From Moraxella pluranimalium (GTDB taxonomy: Bacteria; Pseudomonadota; Gammaproteobacteria; Pseudomonadales; Moraxellaceae), in contig NZ_MUYU01000025.1 in assembly GCF_002014825.1 (NCBI RefSeq), positions 1 through 25,725 on the forward strand: a stretch of 25,725 nucleotides of DNA, read 5' to 3'. Shown one piece after another: positions 13,984 to 20,746 of the stretch (the stretch's first letter is position 1; every line of letters starts with the position of its first letter). The position numbers and the translations under genes were made by a program. Under the pieces are notes generated by a model that did not search any database, was not told where the DNA came from, and was given only the letters and a program-made list of their open reading frames with translations.

Positions 13984-16150
13984 CCAATAGGTAGGGATTA
14001 ATAACAATTTCTCTAGCCTTACCGCTTTTGCCCCTGTATTCAATTTGGATATGATAGCAACATTCCAAAATTTCCATCACGCCTGCAAAGCTTTGGGCGT
14101 TTCTTAGGTGCTTTGGTGAAATATTTCTTTGTACCGTTTGATATGCCATGCGGTCTGTATGTTCGCCTTGGCATTCTTTCACAAGCCAGTCTATCGCCAT
14201 TTGCTCATCGCTTTTACTTTCGCTTTGGGTGTCATCATAGCCAAGTAGTTCATTCATGCCATACCACACCAAGGCAAAGGCATTATCAAGGTACTTTGGC
14301 GTTATCTCATGTTCCCCATCATAAAACGCCAGTAATGATGCGATACGGCTTGCATTCTCTGCCATGCGTGATGCAAATGAACTAACATCATGTAGTAATT
14401 TTCCATCACCCAAAAGCGTTTCTACAGACTGCTGAAAATCGGCAAATTTCTGTAAGGTTTGATGGTCTTTAAATCGCATCATTTGGCGGTTGGGTAAGCC
14501 GTATTCATTGTATAGTTGCGGTATGTATTCACCATCTGCCATGCGTTTAAATGGGTGTTTGATGCGTGCTTGATGCGTAAATGGGCTAAGGTTTCCCCCT
14601 TGTTGTTCGCTCTCACCGCTTGGCATTTCATGCGTGCCGTTGGCTAATTGTTGGTGTGTGTCCAATAGCTGATAGCACCAATGCCAAAAGCGATTTAATA
14701 AGGGGTCTGTATCGGTCGATTGGCTCAATCGCTCGGGCGTGTTCCACTGTCTAGCCCCCATGAGTGACGGCTCATAACACACCAAAAACCGTGCCAAAAA
14801 GCCTTGTTCGGTCATTAGGCTGTCACTCATTACCCCTTGCATGATAATTGGCTGTACGGCAATATCCATGGTTAGCCTGCATCGATACGCCTTATTTTTC
14901 TGTTTGAATTTATTGGCGGTCTTATTACTGCCTACTCGTGACTTATCCACTCTGCCACTGGAATGAATATTAGTCAGGCTTGCCAATGAACTGCCTGCCG
15001 TGTCTGATTTCATGCTATGACCGTGAAAGAACTTGCCCCCATCATCGCTAACCAAAGAAAGGTTTTTGATGCCATCATGTACATATCTATCCAAAATCTT
15101 TTCTATGGTCGCATCGGTGAAAATGGGCGTTAGGTCGATTGGCTCTTTTGGCTCTGTAAATTCCTTTCTTTGCTTTGGCGGTAGGCTTTGATACTCGTTA
15201 TACGCTTGAATTTGTTGTTCAAATCGTCTGTTTTCGCATTCGGTAAATTGATAGATGCCGTTGTAGGTCAAATCCTGTAAGGCGGTTTTACCTGCACCGC
15301 TTTTACCTTGTGTTAATAGCCAAAGACTTACGGGCGTGTATTTACCAAGTAGCAAAGGGGCATCGATAAAGCATTGAGCAACGGTCGATAATGCACCCAA
15401 CACGCTTTGCCCTGCCCATGATAGTGGCACTTGTGCGAAATATGCACACCGTTTGACCACCGCCCCCAAATCATCACCAAACGCATCTATTGGATAGGGG
15501 TTAGCCGTGACGGTCTTTTGTGGTAGGGGCTTTGGCGTTTGCCACTGAATACGGCTCAATTCCACCTTGTCGGATTGTTCGCACACATCATCAAGGCTAT
15601 CATGCGCTAATGCTGTTTGCAGGTCTGCAATGGTCAGATATAACACGCCATTGACGGCGGTTTTTAGGCTCTCTAGGCGTTGTTTGTCGGTCAGTGGTGC
15701 ATATACCGCCAAAGGCTTGTTAAGCGTGCCAAAATGCGTAATAAGGGCGTTAAAATGATGCTCTAGCAGGCGTGGCAGGCATACCACACACCCTAAGTCA
15801 TCTTTGACGGCATTATATAGCGCATCGGCATTTTCAAAGCCAATTACGGCATGGATTTTGGTGCATAACGCCACATCACCCAAAACCACTGCTTGCCCTT
15901 GATAATCTTTGATGACAAAGGGGCGTTTGAAATTGCTCTGAATGTCGGTATTTGGATAAATGATCAGATTGTTTTTATCGCCTGTATTGTCCTGTAAAAT
16001 CACGCCTGCACTTTGTATGGCTGGATAGTCTTTGGCATCGCTATTGACTGATACAAATAAATCACACCATGCGGTGTGCATCGCAAAAGACAAATCATCA
16101 TGATAAGTTGGCGTGTGGTCTAGTAATGGTAATTCTTTAATCTCAATCAT
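13964..16150 (-). CDS. DUF3987 primase/helicase-like replication protein of the element
   Basis: The start MIEIKELPLL at 16150 is used because its ATGA overlaps the stop of the upstream gene; an in-frame ATG lies 33 bp earlier. The 728-residue protein has an N-terminal ~190-residue Toprim-like or primase-like region (FVIKDYQGQAVVLGDV, VCLPRLLEHHFNALI). The DUF3987 region starts at about residue 230 (AYFAQVPLSWAGQSVLGALS), with Walker A GKSGAGKT at about 282-289 and a plausible sensor/Walker B area in SLVSDDGGKFFHGHSM. Such proteins initiate replication of satellites and plasmids, combining origin binding and unwinding as P4 alpha does. It lies between two iteron clusters, which supports that role. 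The primase activity is inferred from context. Confidence 0.82.
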   Translation of the reverse strand: MIEIKELPLLDHTPTYHDDLSFAMHTAWCDLFVSVNSDAKDYPAIQSAGVILQDNTGDKNNLIIYPNTDIQSNFKRPFVIKDYQGQAVVLGDVALCTKIHAVIGFENADALYNAVKDDLGCVVCLPRLLEHHFNALITHFGTLNKPLAVYAPLTDKQRLESLKTAVNGVLYLTIADLQTALAHDSLDDVCEQSDKVELSRIQWQTPKPLPQKTVTANPYPIDAFGDDLGAVVKRCAYFAQVPLSWAGQSVLGALSTVAQCFIDAPLLLGKYTPVSLWLLTQGKSGAGKTALQDLTYNGIYQFTECENRRFEQQIQAYNEYQSLPPKQRKEFTEPKEPIDLTPIFTDATIEKILDRYVHDGIKNLSLVSDDGGKFFHGHSMKSDTAGSSLASLTNIHSSGRVDKSRVGSNKTANKFKQKNKAYRCRLTMDIAVQPIIMQGVMSDSLMTEQGFLARFLVCYEPSLMGARQWNTPERLSQSTDTDPLLNRFWHWCYQLLDTHQQLANGTHEMPSGESEQQGGNLSPFTHQARIKHPFKRMADGEYIPQLYNEYGLPNRQMMRFKDHQTLQKFADFQQSVETLLGDGKLLHDVSSFASRMAENASRIASLLAFYDGEHEITPKYLDNAFALVWYGMNELLGYDDTQSESKSDEQMAIDWLVKECQGEHTDRMAYQTVQRNISPKHLRNAQSFAGVMEILECCYHIQIEYRGKSGKAREIVINPYLLGKVRGK

Positions 16151-16389
16151 GCCACACCCCCAAACATAACGGGCGTAATGCACACATCAAGCCCACAATA
16201 CGCAAATATCTGGGCGATTCGCTCGGCTTGGTCTAGTGTTGGCAAGGTGCGGTGATAGTTGCCCTTGTGGCTTGTCAGCGTGTAGGCGGTTGGGCGTGGT
16301 GTGCCTGTCATGGCAGGCGTGATGGCTGAAATAGGGGCAATGACTGCCCCCTTGGTGTTGGTTTGGGTATTGGTGTTGTATGCGGTCAT
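16147..16389 (-). CDS. small hypothetical protein upstream of the primase/helicase
   Basis: The protein has 80 residues, starting MTAYNTNTQTNTKG. The ATG overlaps the upstream stop as ATGA, and its own stop overlaps the primase ATG in the same way, so three genes are translationally coupled. The N-terminal third is Thr/Pro/Ala-rich. The C-terminal part (YTLTSHKGNYHRTLPTLDQAERIAQIFAYCG) looks like a small compact domain. No family was recognised. A role as an accessory to the replication protein is suggested only by position. Confidence 0.65.
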   Translation of the reverse strand: MTAYNTNTQTNTKGAVIAPISAITPAMTGTPRPTAYTLTSHKGNYHRTLPTLDQAERIAQIFAYCGLDVCITPVMFGGVA

Positions 16390-16592
16390 AATTCGCCCCC
16401 TGTATGTTCTTTTAACTCTTCCAAGGCTTTTTCGGTGCTTGTCCACATCGTCCAAAGCAATGCTTGTAGTTCATCGCTTTCTAGCGTGTTGTTATGGATA
16501 ATGGCAAATAGCTGTGATAGGGTCTTAAGGCTAAATTCTGCACTCTCCACCGCTGATTTTAAAAAGTAGTTTTCTTGTTGTAATGCGTTCAT
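16386..16592 (-). CDS. small helical hypothetical protein of the element
   Basis: The protein has 68 residues, starting MNALQQENYFLKSAVESAEFSLKTLSQ, largely alpha-helical and acidic at the end (ALEELKEHTGGEL). It starts 1 nt after the stop codon of the membrane peptide gene and ends in an ATGA overlap with the next gene. No family recognised. Confidence 0.65.
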   Translation of the reverse strand: MNALQQENYFLKSAVESAEFSLKTLSQLFAIIHNNTLESDELQALLWTMWTSTEKALEELKEHTGGEL

Positions 16593-16593
16593 C

Positions 16594-16725
16594 TTACACC
16601 CCCATAACCGCTAGAATGCCAAAGACAAGGCAAGCGATAGGCAAGCCAAGGACAAAGCCCAAAATTAGGCTTTCAATAGGGGTAAAGATTGAAAATTTTT
16701 GAATGGTGTTTGAGATTGCATTCAT
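16594..16725 (-). CDS. 43-residue single-pass membrane protein
   Basis: The start at 16725 is chosen for its strong AGGAG at about 7-8 nt. The peptide MNAISNTIQKFSIFTPIESL is followed by one hydrophobic segment (ILGFVLGLPIACLVFGILAVMGV), so it should be a small membrane protein. The same frame is open upstream to an ATG at 17076, but that ATG has no ribosome site and lies at the -10 of a promoter that would start transcription after it. The upstream open frame is therefore treated as leader. The function is unknown; satellite and phage membrane peptides can act as holins or in exclusion. Confidence 0.6.
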   Translation of the reverse strand: MNAISNTIQKFSIFTPIESLILGFVLGLPIACLVFGILAVMGV

Positions 16726-17070
16726 GGTGAACGCTCCTATTTCATTTTGAGTTTGAGAAAATCGCCCAAATAGGGTGATGGGGTTCACTCTCGGTTGAAA
16801 TAGATACCGCCCCACATATTCGCCAAATGGCTTATTTTGTGGTGTCACCCCATCATAATATGATAGGTGCTTTGTCTGCACAAAGTCCTTATATGATGGG
16901 TTCACGCCTGCACCAATGCCACTTGTGGCGGTGTTTGGGCGTAAAAAAAGCCATTTTTGGCAGTTTGGCGAAACTGCTATTTCATTTTGAGAGAGAACGC
17001 CATTATCACCGCTCATTGCATCGATAGCAAATGATATTTTTTCATGGTTCAATGGTTTGTGATGAATATT
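16726..17070 (-). other. long, possibly structured leader of the membrane-peptide operon
   Basis: About 345 nt separate the promoter at 17077-17105 from the ribosome site of the 43-residue gene. The leader holds a hairpin with arms GCAGTTT/AAACTGC and tetraloop GGCG (plus-strand 16961-16977). An exact 15-bp direct repeat, CTATTTCATTTTGAG, occurs at 16737-16751 and 16977-16991. The copy at 16737 directly abuts the ribosome binding site. The frame is open throughout, so a leader peptide or an N-terminally extended protein is an alternative. Confidence 0.4.
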
Positions 17071-17076
17071 ATTCAT

Positions 17077-17105
17077 GTTATAATTGCCCCGTTGGTAATT
17101 GATAA
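17077..17105 (-). promoter_or_regulatory. candidate sigma-70 promoter for the membrane peptide/primase operon
   Basis: On the minus strand TTATCA (-35) and TATAAC (-10) are separated by exactly 17 nt. Transcription would begin near 17070. It would drive the membrane peptide, two small genes and the primase/helicase as one operon. Confidence 0.5.
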
Positions 17106-17125
17106 GTTGGTATTAGTGATACTTG

Positions 17126-17156
17126 CCCCTAGTTTGCATGGCTAGGGGTTTTTTTT
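17126..17156 (+). terminator. plus-strand hairpin terminator opposite to the element operon
   Basis: CCCCTAG-N9-CTAGGGG is followed by eight T residues on the plus strand. All neighbouring genes run on the minus strand, where the hairpin is preceded, not followed, by the T/A tract. It would therefore stop an antisense transcript entering from the primase side. Confidence 0.6.
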
Positions 17157-17532
17157 ATTCTTTGTGGGTTTGTTGTTTCTTGATGGCGTCAATATTTTTA
17201 TAAATCGGCTCATCAAACAACAATAAGGCAGATAAATCCCCTGTTATTGTAGGTAAAATAACGGGGTATAATTCGGCATTATGGTAGCGTTTTGATAGCA
17301 GCACATGGGCGTATAGCTTACCGTTGTTATCCAGTTCAAGCGTTGTTACTAAACCAACGGCTTTCTCATCTTTAATATCAAAAACCAATGCGGTATCATC
17401 TACAAAAATAACAAATGGGCTTAGCGTTTGACGGCTGTTAAATGTGTTCATTATCTGTTTTATGCTATCAATGCTTAGCCCATCGCCTGCATTCATCACA
17501 TGAATTTTTATTAATCCCTCTAATCCTTTCAT
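17155..17532 (-). CDS. hypothetical protein of the element
   Basis: The start at 17532 (MKGLEGLIKIHVMNAGDG) is chosen because its ATGA overlaps the preceding stop; an earlier in-frame ATG at 17577 would overlap that gene by 49 bp. The protein has 125 residues in a mixed alpha/beta pattern, with strands FVIFVDDTALVFDI, KAVGLVTTLEL and KLYAHVLLS and a charged tail (KKQQTHKE). No signal peptide or transmembrane segment. No family recognised. Confidence 0.65.
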   Translation of the reverse strand: MKGLEGLIKIHVMNAGDGLSIDSIKQIMNTFNSRQTLSPFVIFVDDTALVFDIKDEKAVGLVTTLELDNNGKLYAHVLLSKRYHNAELYPVILPTITGDLSALLLFDEPIYKNIDAIKKQQTHKE

Positions 17533-17771
17533 GCCATCACTCCTGTCAGTTTGGTAATGTCGCTTGGCTCTATCCAATAGATGGCATGGCGTTTACCGCT
17601 AGGGGCTGTTGTCATGCGTGATTGGATTGGATAGCCGTCCTGTTTTAGTTCGGTGATACGCTGTGATAAGCTCCAACACCCCCAAAGGTTTAAGGCGGTC
17701 ATTGGCTCAAGCGTTGCCCCTGTCTTTAGGTATGCCAAAATCAATGCCTTGTAGCTGTCTAGCGTGTTCAT
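17529..17771 (-). CDS. small winged-helix/HTH protein of the element
   Basis: The protein has 80 residues. The sequence AYLKTGATLEPMTALNLWGCWSLSQRITELKQDGYPIQSR has the outline of a winged helix of the helix_turn_helix-55 kind found in phages: a helix, a turn with TALNLWG, a recognition helix SQRITELKQDG, then a beta-wing ending in HAIYWIE. It starts in an ATGA overlap with the AlpA gene and ends in one with the next gene. It probably acts with AlpA in controlling the operon; the target is unknown. Confidence 0.7.
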   Translation of the reverse strand: MNTLDSYKALILAYLKTGATLEPMTALNLWGCWSLSQRITELKQDGYPIQSRMTTAPSGKRHAIYWIEPSDITKLTGVMA

Positions 17772-17971
17772 TCATTGCCCCCTTGTTCATCAATCCATGC
17801 CAAAATATCGGCGTTTTTCCAGGCGGTGCAATGCGTGCCAAACTTGATAGGCTGTGGAAATGTGCCGTTTTTTACCATTTTCCAAAGGGTCGATTTACCA
17901 AATGGCAGTAATGGCAAAATGTCTTTAAGTCGGCTCATGCCTTGCGGTGATAGTGTGGTTTGATTGGCCAT
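17768..17971 (-). CDS. AlpA-family phage/satellite transcriptional regulator
   Basis: The start MANQTTLSPQG at 17971 has GGAG 8 nt upstream and gives a 67-residue protein, typical for AlpA; an open frame continues upstream to 18112 without a good ribosome site. The core LLPFGKSTLWKMVKNGTFPQPIKFGTHCTAWKNADILAWIDEQ matches the AlpA MerR-like DNA-binding pattern almost position by position. AlpA-type proteins activate excision or operon promoters in P4-like satellites (P4 Vis) and in cryptic prophages. It heads a chain of three coupled genes. Confidence 0.9.
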   Translation of the reverse strand: MANQTTLSPQGMSRLKDILPLLPFGKSTLWKMVKNGTFPQPIKFGTHCTAWKNADILAWIDEQGGNE

Positions 17972-18050
17972 TTCATACGCTCCAATAGTTCGCTTGTGGT
18001 TGTCGCACTTTATAGCGGTGCTTGGGCGTATGATAGGCGGTGAATGCACC

Positions 18051-18091
18051 GTAACGGCAATACCATTAAGGCTCACGGCAAGCACCGTTAC
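18051..18091. promoter_or_regulatory. candidate operator: inverted GTAACGG/CCGTTAC pair upstream of alpA
   Basis: GTAACGG (18051-18057) and CCGTTAC (18085-18091) face each other about 80-120 nt before the AlpA start. A further GTAACGG lies at 18151-18157. They may be regulator sites; the binding protein is unknown. Confidence 0.35.
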
Positions 18092-18116
18092 CCCTGTATT
18101 TATCACCATCACGCAA

Positions 18117-18143
18117 TAAAAAAGCCCTTGAAAATCAAGGGCT
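18117..18143 (-). terminator. terminator of the coiled-coil gene
   Basis: On the minus strand a 9-bp stem AGCCCTTGA/TCAAGGGCT with a 3-nt loop is followed by six T residues. It lies 20 nt after the stop of the 18164-18961 gene and separates it from the AlpA operon. Confidence 0.88.
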
Positions 18144-18163
18144 ATAAACTGTAACGGTAAAAG

Positions 18164-18961
18164 TTAATCATGCGTGCCATGTCGGATAATTTTATCAATC
18201 CATCTTGCTTTACTTTGGTTCAATTCGGGGTAATTTTCCATAATCCACCGCTCTATATATTCTTGCTTTGGCTTGGTTGTTTCGTTGGTTGGGTCATAGT
18301 CCTGCCAATGCGTAACAAGCACATCATGCAGGGCTTGTAATGCCGTGTTGGTGTGATTGATGGCAGGCGTGGCATTGGCTTGTTGGTTGAGTTCGCTCTC
18401 AAGTTTTGCAATGCGTGCCTTTAGCTTGGCATTCTCTGCCTGCAGGTCTGCTATCTGCTGTTGGCTGTCATCGTTTGCGGTCGTGGCGTTAAGCTGTCTT
18501 TGTAGGTCTAAAATGCGTGTTTGTAAGCCTGCTATTATCTCACCTGCATTCATGGGGCTGTTGCTGTCATTCACGCCTGCCATGCTTGGTGATTGTTCCC
18601 CAAATGTCGGCAATTCTGATTTTTTCAAATAGTCGGTATAGGTTGGGTTGCTTGCTGTATCATGTTCAAGTTTATAAACATTCAATTCACCAGTAAAGCT
18701 ATCAATGTAGCTTTGTAGCGTGTCCAAAGTATTTTCAAATATCGTGCGTTCATCATACACGCTTAGCCCTGTTTTTCTTTTCGGTGTGTAAACCGCTTTT
18801 TCATCTCTGCGATAAACGGTTAAATCCTTATAGGTAGTTTGCAAGTGTGTAATCACCGCTTGTATATCGCTATCATGCGATATTGCCAATTCATTCACCC
18901 ATTGCCAAACTGGTATATATTCACCATCTTTTTGTTTGATCAGTTCATCAAAAAATCCCAT
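18164..18961 (-). CDS. coiled-coil phage-type protein controlled by a C4-like leader RNA
   Basis: The protein has 265 residues, starting MGFFDELIKQKDGEYIPVWQW. The N-terminal ~90 residues are a folded alpha/beta segment. Residues about 140-200 are a coiled coil (GLQTRILDLQRQLN, QQQIADLQAENAKLKARIAKLESEL). The last ~50 residues (YIERWIMENYPELNQSKARWIDKIIRHG) look like the small helical module found at the C-terminus of many phage antirepressor-like proteins. The upstream antisense RNA architecture is like that controlling ant in P1/P7, which suggests an antirepressor or lysis/immunity role, but there is no Ant domain. AAGG lies 10 nt before the ATG and falls inside the antisense target. Confidence 0.6.
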   Translation of the reverse strand: MGFFDELIKQKDGEYIPVWQWVNELAISHDSDIQAVITHLQTTYKDLTVYRRDEKAVYTPKRKTGLSVYDERTIFENTLDTLQSYIDSFTGELNVYKLEHDTASNPTYTDYLKKSELPTFGEQSPSMAGVNDSNSPMNAGEIIAGLQTRILDLQRQLNATTANDDSQQQIADLQAENAKLKARIAKLESELNQQANATPAINHTNTALQALHDVLVTHWQDYDPTNETTKPKQEYIERWIMENYPELNQSKARWIDKIIRHGTHD

Positions 18962-18963
18962 TT

Positions 18964-19065
18964 TTTTTGCACCTTATCAATTAGCACCTTGACCAAATAG
19001 GGTGCAGGGCGTGGCGGTCTAAGGTGCAAAAATAACCGCCTTTCGGTAGCTACTCCTAGCCCTGC
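18964..19065 (-). ncRNA. C4-like antisense RNA and its target in the leader of the coiled-coil gene
   Basis: On the minus strand the leader folds into a closing stem GCAGGGC/GCCCTGC (19059-19065 with 19004-19010). An inner stem GGCGGT/ACCGCC (19035-19040 with 19013-19018) exposes a 16-nt loop. That loop contains TTTTTGCACCTTA, the exact 13-nt complement of TAAGGTGCAAAAA (18964-18976), which covers the ribosome site of the next gene and ends 2 nt before its ATG. A second AAGGTGC (18984-18990) offers another 7-nt target. Antisense pairing from a processed leader to the downstream ribosome site is the mechanism of C4 RNA in P1/P7 and is related to P4 CI RNA. Membership of the Rfam C4 family is inferred, not tested. 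Confidence 0.65.
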
Positions 19066-19075
19066 GAAAGTGTTT

Positions 19076-19190
19076 AGATTATACTAATCTACAACAAACT
19101 TTTGTTGTGGGTTTTTTTCGTCTAAGTTCGTCTAAGTTCGTCTATCATCACCGCTTTAGATGATGCCAATCTACAACAAACTACAATACC
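19076..19190 (-). promoter_or_regulatory. promoter/operator region of the C4-like leader
   Basis: On the minus strand TATAAT at 19083-19078 is the likely -10; it sits inside the palindrome AGATTA-TAC-TAATCT. Further upstream are ACAACAAA-C-TTTTGTTGT (19091-19108), an exact repeat AATCTACAACAAACT at 19086-19100 and 19170-19184, and a 10-bp tandem TCGTCTAAGT at 19118-19144. The density of symmetric and helical-turn-spaced repeats suggests repressor binding. Confidence 0.45.
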
Positions 19191-19205
19191 GCCAAAAATG
19201 CCGTT

Positions 19206-19409
19206 ACTTTCCCAAATGGTAGGAAAGTTGGGAAAGTGTGGGGAAAGTGATAGGAAAGTTGGCAAGCCCTTTATTTTCAAGGCTTGGCGGTTTTCGTTGC
19301 ATCGTTTTACTTTCCTACTTTCCCCTACTTTCCTTTGATAATTTTTTATGGGAAAGTGCCACAAAGCCTTATATAGCAAGGGTTTGCGGTAGTTACTTTC
19401 CTACTTTCC
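19206..19409. repeat. GGAAAGT iteron cluster 2 (ori/crr-like)
   Basis: GGAAAGT lies at 19222, 19231, 19242, 19253 and 19351, and ACTTTCC at 19206, 19309, 19317, 19327, 19395 and 19403. As in cluster 1 there are two units. In each, direct copies are followed by a palindrome (AAGCCCTTTATTTTCAAGGCTT or AAGCC...TATAGCAAGGGTTT kind) ending in TTTGCGG or TTGGCGG, and then by opposed copies. It lies between the integrase stop and the C4-like promoter, 5.4 kb from cluster 1. Confidence 0.85.
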
Positions 19410-19416
19410 CCATTTT

Positions 19417-20622
19417 CTAGGGTAAATAATTAATTTTCCCTATTTCACCATCTATCATATCTGCCCATTCTTGCATCATCTGTTGGCGGTAGGGGATATG
19501 CTTGGCGTGGTCATACGCCCCTGCCACTTTATCCTTTTTTTGGTGTGCAAGCTGTAGTTCAATAGCTTCATGTATATATTGGCGTTCGTGTAATGTAGTA
19601 CTTGCTAATCCCCTAAAGCCGTGACCAGTCATTTTGCCTTGCCACCCTAACCGCTTTAATGCACTGGTGATAAAGTTCTCACTAACTGGGGCTTTTGATA
19701 CGGTGTTATAAAATACAAATTCATCACTTAGCCCCATTGCCTTGATGGTCTGTAAAATCTCTATGGCTTGGCTAGATAATGGAATAATGTGTTCTTTGCC
19801 CATTTTCATACGCTTGGCAGGGATGCGCCACAAACACGCCTGCCAGTCTATTTCCTGCCATGTCATAAACCGCATTTCAATGGTTCTAACCATGGTATAA
19901 CAAATAAACCGAATGGCAAGCTTGGTTAATGGCTCACAATTGGAATGATCAATATCGGCAAATAGGGCGTTTAATTCGTTAAATTCAATGCGTGCAAAGT
20001 GTCGCTCGGTGCGTTCCTGCAGTCGCTTTTCTAGCCCCTTATGCGGTGATATGCCGTTGAATTGGTCATGTATGATAGCGTGGTCATAGATAGCACCAAT
20101 TTGGCGATTAGCACGCCTTGCCATATCACCTGCACCCCTTTTATCAATGGCACTAATCACATCAAACACCATTGCAGGCGTGATGGCTTTTACATCGATA
20201 TGGGCAAGCTTTGGGGCTATATCCCGTTGGTATAAATTAAAGTCTTTTTGATAGGTGCTAGGCGTAACGGTCTTTTTGCCTGCATTGGCAGGGCTTGCAG
20301 GGTTACGGCTCTCATGATAGGCGTGTGCCACATCACCAAATAGCACCGCTGATGGCTTGGCGTGCTTTGGGTCAATGCCTTGTTTGATTTTCTCTTTGAT
20401 TGATAGGGCGTGTATGCGTGCCTGCTGTAGGCTGATAGTTGGATATGTGCCAATGGTCATGCTTTGCTGTTTGCCATGCCATCGATAGGCAATCACCCAT
20501 GATTTTACGCCCGTATGTCTTACCCAAAGTTGTAAGCCGTTCCCATCGGTGTATTTATCTACTTTGCCATGCGTACATTTGTCTGATGGCTTAAGCTTTT
20601 TTATGGCGGTATCAGTCAGCAT
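19417..20622 (-). CDS. tyrosine-recombinase integrase, P4 type
   Basis: The protein has 401 residues. Residues about 1-90 are the DUF4102 arm-binding domain (LTDTAIKKLKPSDK, YTDGNGLQLWVRHTGVKSWVIAYRW, MTIGTYPTISLQQAR). Residues about 95-190 are the SAM-like core-binding domain. The catalytic domain has the first Arg in YTMVRTIEMR, WRIPAKRMKMGKEHIIPLS, the HxxR box in GHGFRG, the second His in LAHQ and the nucleophile Tyr in VAGAYDHAKH. It integrates and excises the element at tRNA-Val. It reads away from the tRNA, with arm-type repeats GATACCAACA between its start and the att site, so binding may also control its own promoter. Confidence 0.96.
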   Translation of the reverse strand: MLTDTAIKKLKPSDKCTHGKVDKYTDGNGLQLWVRHTGVKSWVIAYRWHGKQQSMTIGTYPTISLQQARIHALSIKEKIKQGIDPKHAKPSAVLFGDVAHAYHESRNPASPANAGKKTVTPSTYQKDFNLYQRDIAPKLAHIDVKAITPAMVFDVISAIDKRGAGDMARRANRQIGAIYDHAIIHDQFNGISPHKGLEKRLQERTERHFARIEFNELNALFADIDHSNCEPLTKLAIRFICYTMVRTIEMRFMTWQEIDWQACLWRIPAKRMKMGKEHIIPLSSQAIEILQTIKAMGLSDEFVFYNTVSKAPVSENFITSALKRLGWQGKMTGHGFRGLASTTLHERQYIHEAIELQLAHQKKDKVAGAYDHAKHIPYRQQMMQEWADMIDGEIGKINYLP

Positions 20623-20633
20623 TTTAGCCCCAT

Positions 20634-20674
20634 TGTTGGTATCACAAAATCCGATACCAACAATGATACCAACA
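20634..20674. repeat. integrase arm-type sites, integrase end
   Basis: GATACCAACA lies at 20653-20662 and 20665-20674, with an inverted copy (TGTTGGTATC) at 20634-20643. The direct pair matches the one at 12956-12979 at the other end. They sit just upstream of the integrase start codon. Confidence 0.65.
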
Positions 20675-20746
20675 TTTTATTCGGATTTAAAGGGATTTAG
20701 GCGGACTATGTAGGACAAGGAAAAGGGCGAAAACCCTTGAAAATAA

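Larger units (their letters stand above)
13036..20182. repeat. dispersed 8-mer CAGGCGTG, 13 copies confined to the element
   Basis: Plus-strand copies start at 13036, 13167, 13467, 13601, 15767, 16314, 18364 and 20175; minus-strand copies (CACGCCTG) start at 14078, 16001, 16903, 18572 and 19835. Most are preceded by GG or TG. In coding regions they give recurring AGV or TPA tripeptides in unrelated proteins. One copy only (10407) was found in the other ~17.8 kb. About 0.24 copies are expected by chance in 7.9 kb. Confidence 0.85.
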
